A DNA stretch of 11,433 nucleotides from Discostella pseudostelligera (Eukaryota > Bacillariophyta > Thalassiosirophyceae > Thalassiosirales > Thalassiosiraceae): NCBI GenBank assembly GCA_036940085.1, contig JALLBK010001391.1:1-11433 (forward strand), read 5' to 3'. Below are positions 6,360 to 11,433 of the stretch, piece by piece. A program made the position numbers and the translations under genes. The notes under the pieces were generated by a model. That model had not been told where the DNA came from. It searched no databases and was given only the letters and a program-made list of their open reading frames with translations. Every line of letters starts with the position of its first letter. Position 1 is the first letter of the stretch.

Positions 6360-9300
6360 TTAATAATTGCACGTACGATAGTCACGTAGGTGAATCCAGG
6401 CGTTGGCACCATACTTGACACCTTGCTCGACAGAAAGTGCCTCGTGCCACGTCCAGTCGTCCTTCTCTTTCATGTTGTCCATCACTGATGGCCAAATCAG
6501 CGCTGCGCCTCTTTTGGGGACAGCCGTAAAGTTGAGATACTCGAATGAAGTGCCGCCTCCCTCTTCAACGTCGTTTAGGTAGACGAAAATCGTCAGGATC
6601 CGAGGTCCACCTGGTTCTTTCCACATGCCGTCGTTGAGATCATGATGCTGCTTGTAAAATTGGCCTTCCTCATACCGTACCAACTGGAGGGATTCATAAT
6701 TTTGATAAGGAATGCCTGTGAGGTTGATCATCCTTTCTATAACCCCTCTCACGAGCGGATCATCATCGCATCCCTCGGAGCAAAATGTGCTGTGAGATGT
6801 TCTACCTTTTGACTCTGTGTAATTTGCACTGCCATCTAAGTTTCTTGTCTTAGAATATCCTCTCGACCGTGTGTAGCCCTGATCTTCGCCGAGCTCGATG
6901 AGCCTATCACATTCTTTGTCATTGAGAAAGTTGTTGATGATTACCACCCATGGTAATGGGGGCATCGTCGTCACATCCTCTCCTTCATCTTTTGGAAGGT
7001 TTGACGCATCGTGGTACGGGCTCATGATAACGGTTAATTCCCCAACTGAAAGGTTACCACCAGAAGGAAGATTCTCCTTCGAATAGGATGACGTGTCTTC
7101 ACCAGCTTCCTCTAGCCATCGCTCAAACATGGCATTCATACCACCAGGCTTGAAGATGTTTGTTGCTTCATCTATTGGACAGAATGAATTGATGTCTACC
7201 AAACAATATCTGCACGCCGCAGGGCAGTTCTTGGCCATGTATTCAGGTGATATTGTGCATTCTCCCTCTGCAGCCCAATAGGCACACATATTTTCGTTGT
7301 TTCGANGCCATGTATTCAGGTGATATTGTGCATTCTCCCTCTGCAGCCCAATAGGCACACATATTTTCGTTGTTTCGACATGACAAACGATGATTGCTGA
7401 ATGTTTCGTTCACAAGTACTTCGTTCACAATGTAATATTCAGTCCTTGCAATGACCTCGACAACATCTCTTGGTGATGGACCGTTATCGTCATCGTTCTC
7501 AATAATTTGATCTACTCCGAGAGAGTACAAGTCTCTACTTGTTCTTGTCAAGCAGTACAGACAGCTCCTATGACAGCCCTTGTCTTTCATTTCGATAGGA
7601 TCAGTCAGACACATGCCACTACGTGCATCTTCTTTGCATTCATCACTCTCGTCAAAGCAATAATCTTCATCATCCGTCAGGCTTTCGAAAAATGTATCAA
7701 TGTATTCGCCAGCAACGTCCACTGTCCAAGCAGAAGCAAAGGCAGCCACTGCCTCTTCGTTCGTATAACCCAACTCATACACTCCACAGCTTCGCAGACA
7801 CATTTTGCGGGTATGGATGACATCTGAAATGCACTTGCCTTTCGCAGCACGCTCGGTGCAATCACACAGTTTATCTTGAAATGCAAACGGCCTCCGTCCA
7901 TAATCATTCACAAGGCTCCTTCTTGATCCATCCATCCCAGCAGTCCAATGCCTCCCGGCCTGTGCCATGAGCCATTGTGCATCTGGCTGAGGGAAGATCT
8001 GTGTCAGGGTTTGCTCGGCAACACTATTAGCGTTCGTATCATTGATATCAGCAATATAAACAGTCGCCGCGAGTCTCATTCCACTTTTCTCTCGATAGTC
8101 ACATGCCTCGGTCCCGTGCATGGCGTCGTCGCCCATCATGACAGCAGCATCAAGTCTATATTTCAATGCGCCTTGTCGACCCTCCTCATGCTCGTCTGTC
8201 ATCGCCAGTTCAGGAGGGGCGTCGTCCTCCAAAATCAATGGAATGATGACATTGTAAACACTTCCGCCGGTGTGGTGGGTGTCCCTGTGAATATATCCTT
8301 TCTCACTGTAGCTCACCCCGATGAAAGTCAAGTGATATGCCACCAAACCCTCCAGCCCGAGGTGCGTCCCAATGGCATCAAGAACCAAGTCGAAGTTCCC
8401 GCGCGCAAGGACCTGCAAATATTCCTCATGTATTCTCTCGTTTGAGGGGGAAATCCAATGCATATTACTCCTCCACTTTGTCGGCGGACGTTGAACGAAC
8501 CAATCATTGCCGTCATCCAACGTTAGAAATGTGTGTGCTGGTGCAGAATCAATTGCCTCTAAGGGGTCATCTCCCACCAGCTCGCGCATCGCGTCGGTGA
8601 GTCCAATCTGATTGCTGAAGTTCAGGAGCTCGGCAGTGAGCTCGGGTGGGATACCAATCTGAAATGCATACGGTGCGGTCACCTTAAGATTGTCATCGCC
8701 ATTTCCCCTCCAAATGATGGGGAAGAGTTCACCAGGCTTGAGCATGGGCGATATGAAATCGCCAGGGACATTCACGTCGTCTTTGTGGATTCTACAGTCT
8801 TCCCCACCCGTCCGATTTCGTACGCAGACACTGATGTTTCTACNTCACGTCGTCTTTGTGGATTCTACAGTCTTCCCCACCCGTCCGATTTCGTACGCAA
8901 ACACTGATGTTTCTACCATCCGCACTATGACGTTTGTCTCCATCGTCCTCGTTGGGAACGTCATCATCATCCACCCATTCGACCCTCGTCGCGAGTCCCT
9001 CCTCAATGTAGACTTTGCAGCTGAATGTGCATCGTTCGCGTGTTTCCTCAATGTCAGTTTCGCACAAGCCACCATAAGCACGATCTTCGCAATCATCCAA
9101 CTCATCGAATGAACGAAAGGCCTTGCGTCCTTTATCCATTGCCAGTGAATGTCTCGACTTGTGTTCACCGATATCTTGTCCCGGCGTAGGTGCCACCCAA
9201 TGGCGTCCCTCCTGTGCTAAGAGCCACCTTTCATTCTTCGGTGGAAAGATTTGCGTCAGCGTCTTTTCTGCTACCTGATGCACATTATCTTTGTAAATTT

Positions 9301-10510
9301 CACCAATGTAGACAGTTGCTGCCAACCGCATTCCAATGCGACGACGACCGCCTTCACCACCAACTTGATTATCTATCACCCAACCACCATGTTTTGCATT
9401 CTTCAAATTCCTATAATCACACTCATGCGTACCATGCATAACATCATCGCCTAACATCACCCCCACGCCCACTTGATACTTGTATCCCCCCCTCTCCGGT
9501 TCAAATCCCGATTCCGGATCCGGTTCAACGTCATCCCAAACTATCAGCTCCGGAGTGTCATCCTCATCCTCAAGCAGTAGGGGTATGATCACATTATATA
9601 TCCCCCCATTCGTTTTGGTAGTATCATGATGCGAAAATCCACGTTCACTATGTGATACGGCAATGAAGGATAGATGGTACGCGACTAAGGAATCAACTCC
9701 TAATGCCTTCCCGGCAGCATCCAGCACCGTATCGAACTGTCCATCGGCCAATGCCTTCAGGTAGGATTCATGCGATACCTCATCAGCGGGTGAGATCCAG
9801 TGCATATTACTCTCCCAATACTTGGGTGGTCGTTGTGCATACCAGAGAAGGTCGTCGTTGTCATTAATGTTGTCATTGGTAATGTTGTGCTTGGTTCGGT
9901 AGGATGCCGAAGTGAAAAAATCATGTGCACTCCCCTCCTCCTTGGGCGGGATAGGATTCGTAGATGTTAATTCGCGAAACATATCTACAATTCCCAATGT
10001 AGTGGCATATTGCAACAATGATTCGGTAAGTTGGGAAGGCAAACCAACTTGAAAGGCATAGGTGGAGACAATTTTGCCAGATTCTCGCCAGAGAAGTGGG
10101 GAGAGTTGTCCAGGCTGGATATCGTGAGGTACCACGAAACTACCATGTATGTTGGTGTTGTCATAGTAGCATCCACCCATGTTTTCGTAGAGGTAGTAAT
10201 GGTTGTTGATGCTGTCGTGTCCTGGGCAGTACACACTTCCACTTGGGGCAGGAGATGGAGGTGATACAGATGCAGTGGATGCCTCGCTGCTGCAGGTTGC
10301 TGAGTCGTTAGAGGAGCAAGCTTCCACCGGCGCATCGGGTAGCGGGCCCGCTGGTGGAGATGTTCCAACCGAAGATGTTGCAAGAGGTGATGGAACTGTA
10401 GACTCTGCCGCAGCCATTGATGTCAGAGAGCAAGTGAATATCATTGCCAATGCCCATGCCCGGCGACGAGGCGCGATGATGCAACCTCCTGCCGCCCGCA
10501 TCACGCTCAT
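6360..10510 (-). CDS. Large secreted multidomain prolyl 4-hydroxylase with tandem 2OG-oxygenase-like and ShKT modules (1334 aa after resolving two scaffold joins)
   Basis: As written the frame breaks at n8844 and n7306. Each break is a 72-nt sequence written twice around one 'n', and counting it once restores an uninterrupted, intronless frame of 1334 codons plus stop. Residues 1-35 are a basic start plus hydrophobic stretch ending MAAA|E: signal peptide or anchor. Residues 36-92 are a Ser/Pro/Thr linker. Module A (about 93-405) has H294-H-D296, H359 and R395. A Cys module lacking some cysteines follows (470-502). Module B (about 536-800) has H717-R-D719, H774 and R788 and repeats module A (shared LVAYHL, YNVIIPL, MRLAATVYI). 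ShKT modules lie at 856-887 (degenerate), 927-962 and 1020-1054 (both six Cys). The P4H domain (about 1139-1331) has H1240-H-D1242, H1307 and K1317 plus YLNDVEEGGGTSF. P4H family enzymes hydroxylate peptidyl proline with 2-oxoglutarate, O2 and Fe(II) in the secretory pathway. What modules A and B act on, and whether they are active, is unknown. M4 is an alternative start. Confidence 0.9.
7234..7378. repeat. Scaffold-join duplicate around n7306
   Basis: 7234-7305 and 7307-7378 are the same 72 nt, separated by one 'n'. The duplicate encodes most of the last ShKT module, so that module appears twice on paper and the frame shifts by 73 nt. Reading it once gives EYMAKNCPAACRYC in a single frame. 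It is an unmerged contig overlap rather than biology. Confidence 0.93.
8772..8916. repeat. Scaffold-join duplicate around n8844
   Basis: 8772-8843 and 8845-8916 are the same 72 nt around one 'n', with a single difference (G8827 versus A8900). On the coding strand the difference is GTC versus GTT, both Val, so it is synonymous. Counting the duplicate once joins HKDDV directly to NVPGDF in frame, inside module B of the P4H protein. Confidence 0.93.
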
Positions 10511-10755
10511 TAACTATCTTTGGAATTGATCGACGCAAATGGTGGTGGTGCTAGACTTTGTCAATATTATCAGAGGGGTTGTAGACGAAATCCGATCTCT
10601 ATGAGCACGGTGAGGAGAGAAGATGATGAGAAGCCGGCATGCAGCGAGAAGGCGTAGCGCTGAAAATTTCCCTTTGTTTCATGGTTCGGAAATCCGACGA
10701 GAGTGGAGAGCGAGTAGAGAAGCCCATAGAGTGGTTTTACCGGACATTTCCGACC

Positions 10756-10829
10756 AGTCGACCGCTCGATCGCTTCCTTGTTTTTTAGCGAGATACGACA
10801 TTCTTCGGCCGTTCCTCGAGCGGTCGACT
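10756..10829. repeat. 14-nt perfect inverted repeat with 46-nt loop
   Basis: AGTCGACCGCTCGA (10756-10769) is the exact reverse complement of TCGAGCGGTCGACT (10816-10829). The outer flanks also partly pair: TTTCCGACC at 10747-10755 against GGTCGGG at 10837-10843, with offset. It may be the remnant of a small foldback element or a structured promoter segment. Confidence 0.7.
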
Positions 10830-10865
10830 TGAAAGTGGTCGGGTTGGAATTGTGGTCTTACGGCT

Positions 10866-10883
10866 CAGTCGATCGATCGACTG
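10866..10883. repeat. 18-nt perfect palindrome CAGTCGATCGATCGACTG
   Basis: The sequence equals its own reverse complement and shares the AGTCGA core with the inverted repeat just to its left. Together they form a local cluster of TCGA-rich dyads between the P4H gene and the right edge. Confidence 0.8.
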
Positions 10884-11328
10884 CGCGCCAAAATTCTGGG
10901 CTGCTCCGGCCACGTGTAGGCTGTGACTGGGTCGTCTTCATCTCACCATGGCGGCAGCTTCCGTCAGCCCGTATGAGTGCTATGGCGAGGGCACTACCAA
11001 ACCAAGCACATCAGCGTCATCAAAGTGACATGATCGACACTTGAGCCGCTTGGCTTTGCTTGAGTCTAAGCAAATGATCATTTGATGGGCCCTCTATGCA
11101 GAGACTAGTTCGCGACGGCTACGTGATGGTCGATTTCGCCCCAACGGATTGCATCACGACGATCTGCATGACATAAACAGAGGGGCAGGAGGGTGATAGA
11201 AGTTGGTAAATAATGATACACGCCTCATGGAGCGTCGTCGAACCAGCAGCGATGTGAGGAGAGACGACATGCTCTAATATCTACGATAAGTTAAGGAAAA
11301 CAACTCCTAATCCGATGATAACATACTA

Positions 11329-11433
11329 TTATTCATATTTTATTATACGTCTATTGATGCCTTCGGCGAACCCATATTGTCTGAATTGAAGGCGGTATGC
11401 CTCTGCCGATTCAGCCGCCATGGAATGGTGTTG
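11329..11433 (-). CDS. Possible 3' end of a gene entering from the right edge
   Basis: On the minus strand, 34 codons without a stop run in from the window edge and end in TAA at 11331-11329. The residues include YRLQFRQYGFAEGINRRI, a soluble, mixed composition that looks more protein-like than the surrounding frames. After the stop the sequence becomes A/T-rich. The family is not recognisable and the stretch is short enough to arise by chance. Confidence 0.28.
   Translation of the reverse strand, partial: QHHSMAAESAEAYRLQFRQYGFAEGINRRIIKYE

Larger units (their letters stand above)
10511..11328. other. Upstream region of the P4H gene, no convincing gene
   Basis: Open frames here are short and have no recognisable composition or homology. 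The stretch next to 10510 should hold the P4H promoter. GCGCGCCAAAA at 10883-10893 reads TTTTGGCGCGC on the minus strand, an E2F-like sequence, about 375 nt upstream of the start. Palindromes are described separately, apart from CAAATGATCATTTG at 11071-11084, a perfect 14-nt palindrome. Confidence 0.45.

Noticed and set aside
7948..8445. Plus-strand frame of 165 codons
   Set aside because: It is antisense to module B of the P4H protein, whose motifs are clear on the minus strand.
6360..10510. Three separate oxygenase genes or a pseudogene
   Set aside because: Both breaks coincide exactly with 72-nt duplicates around an 'n', and removing them gives one clean frame with continuous motifs.
10778..11044. 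88-codon plus-strand frame
   Set aside because: It runs through the palindrome cluster, has no domain signal, and its composition matches non-coding surroundings.

Overview
The window looks like nuclear DNA of a eukaryotic microalga, most likely a diatom or related stramenopile. This is an inference from short GT-AG introns (74-124 nt), secreted acidic proteins, and a prolyl 4-hydroxylase (P4H) combined with ShKT domains, a pairing known from algae and nematodes. No ribosomal, organellar or housekeeping marker is present to fix the taxon. Two isolated 'n' characters are scaffold joins.

Left half (about 367-6344): a large imperfect inverted duplication. Each arm carries one copy of a five-exon gene, and the copies converge tail to tail. 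The left copy (785-2029, +) encodes 284 aa and the right copy (4613-5952, -) 321 aa. Both products have a signal peptide, an Asp-rich low-complexity stretch, a basic RR-containing segment, a six-cysteine acidic domain and a Gly/Asp/Arg tail. The right copy has a second, diverged six-cysteine domain. The left copy has lost that domain but has gained repeats in the acidic stretch and in the tail. I do not recognise the family. A 102-nt block upstream of both genes differs at only 2 positions. At the centre of the duplication is a perfect 152-nt inverted repeat around a 353-nt spacer.

Right half (6360-10510, -): one large intronless gene broken on paper into three reading frames. Both breaks sit at scaffold joins, where 72 nt are written twice around a single 'n'. 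Reading each duplicate once gives an uninterrupted 1334-residue secretory-pathway protein. It has two tandem divergent 2-oxoglutarate/Fe(II) oxygenase-like modules, four ShKT-type cysteine modules (two degenerate, two canonical) and a C-terminal P4H catalytic domain with all expected metal and cosubstrate residues. Its stop codon lies about 15 nt from the edge of the inverted duplication.

Flanks: 1-366 has no gene but holds a dense group of E2F-like, G-box, CRE and palindromic motifs. The stretch 10511-11328 has no convincing gene but several palindromes. The last 105 nt may be the 3' end of another minus-strand gene.

The three confident genes all encode proteins entering the secretory pathway. 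The P4H could modify secreted or cell-wall proteins, but the neighbouring acidic proteins are proline-poor, so proximity is not evidence that they are its substrates.
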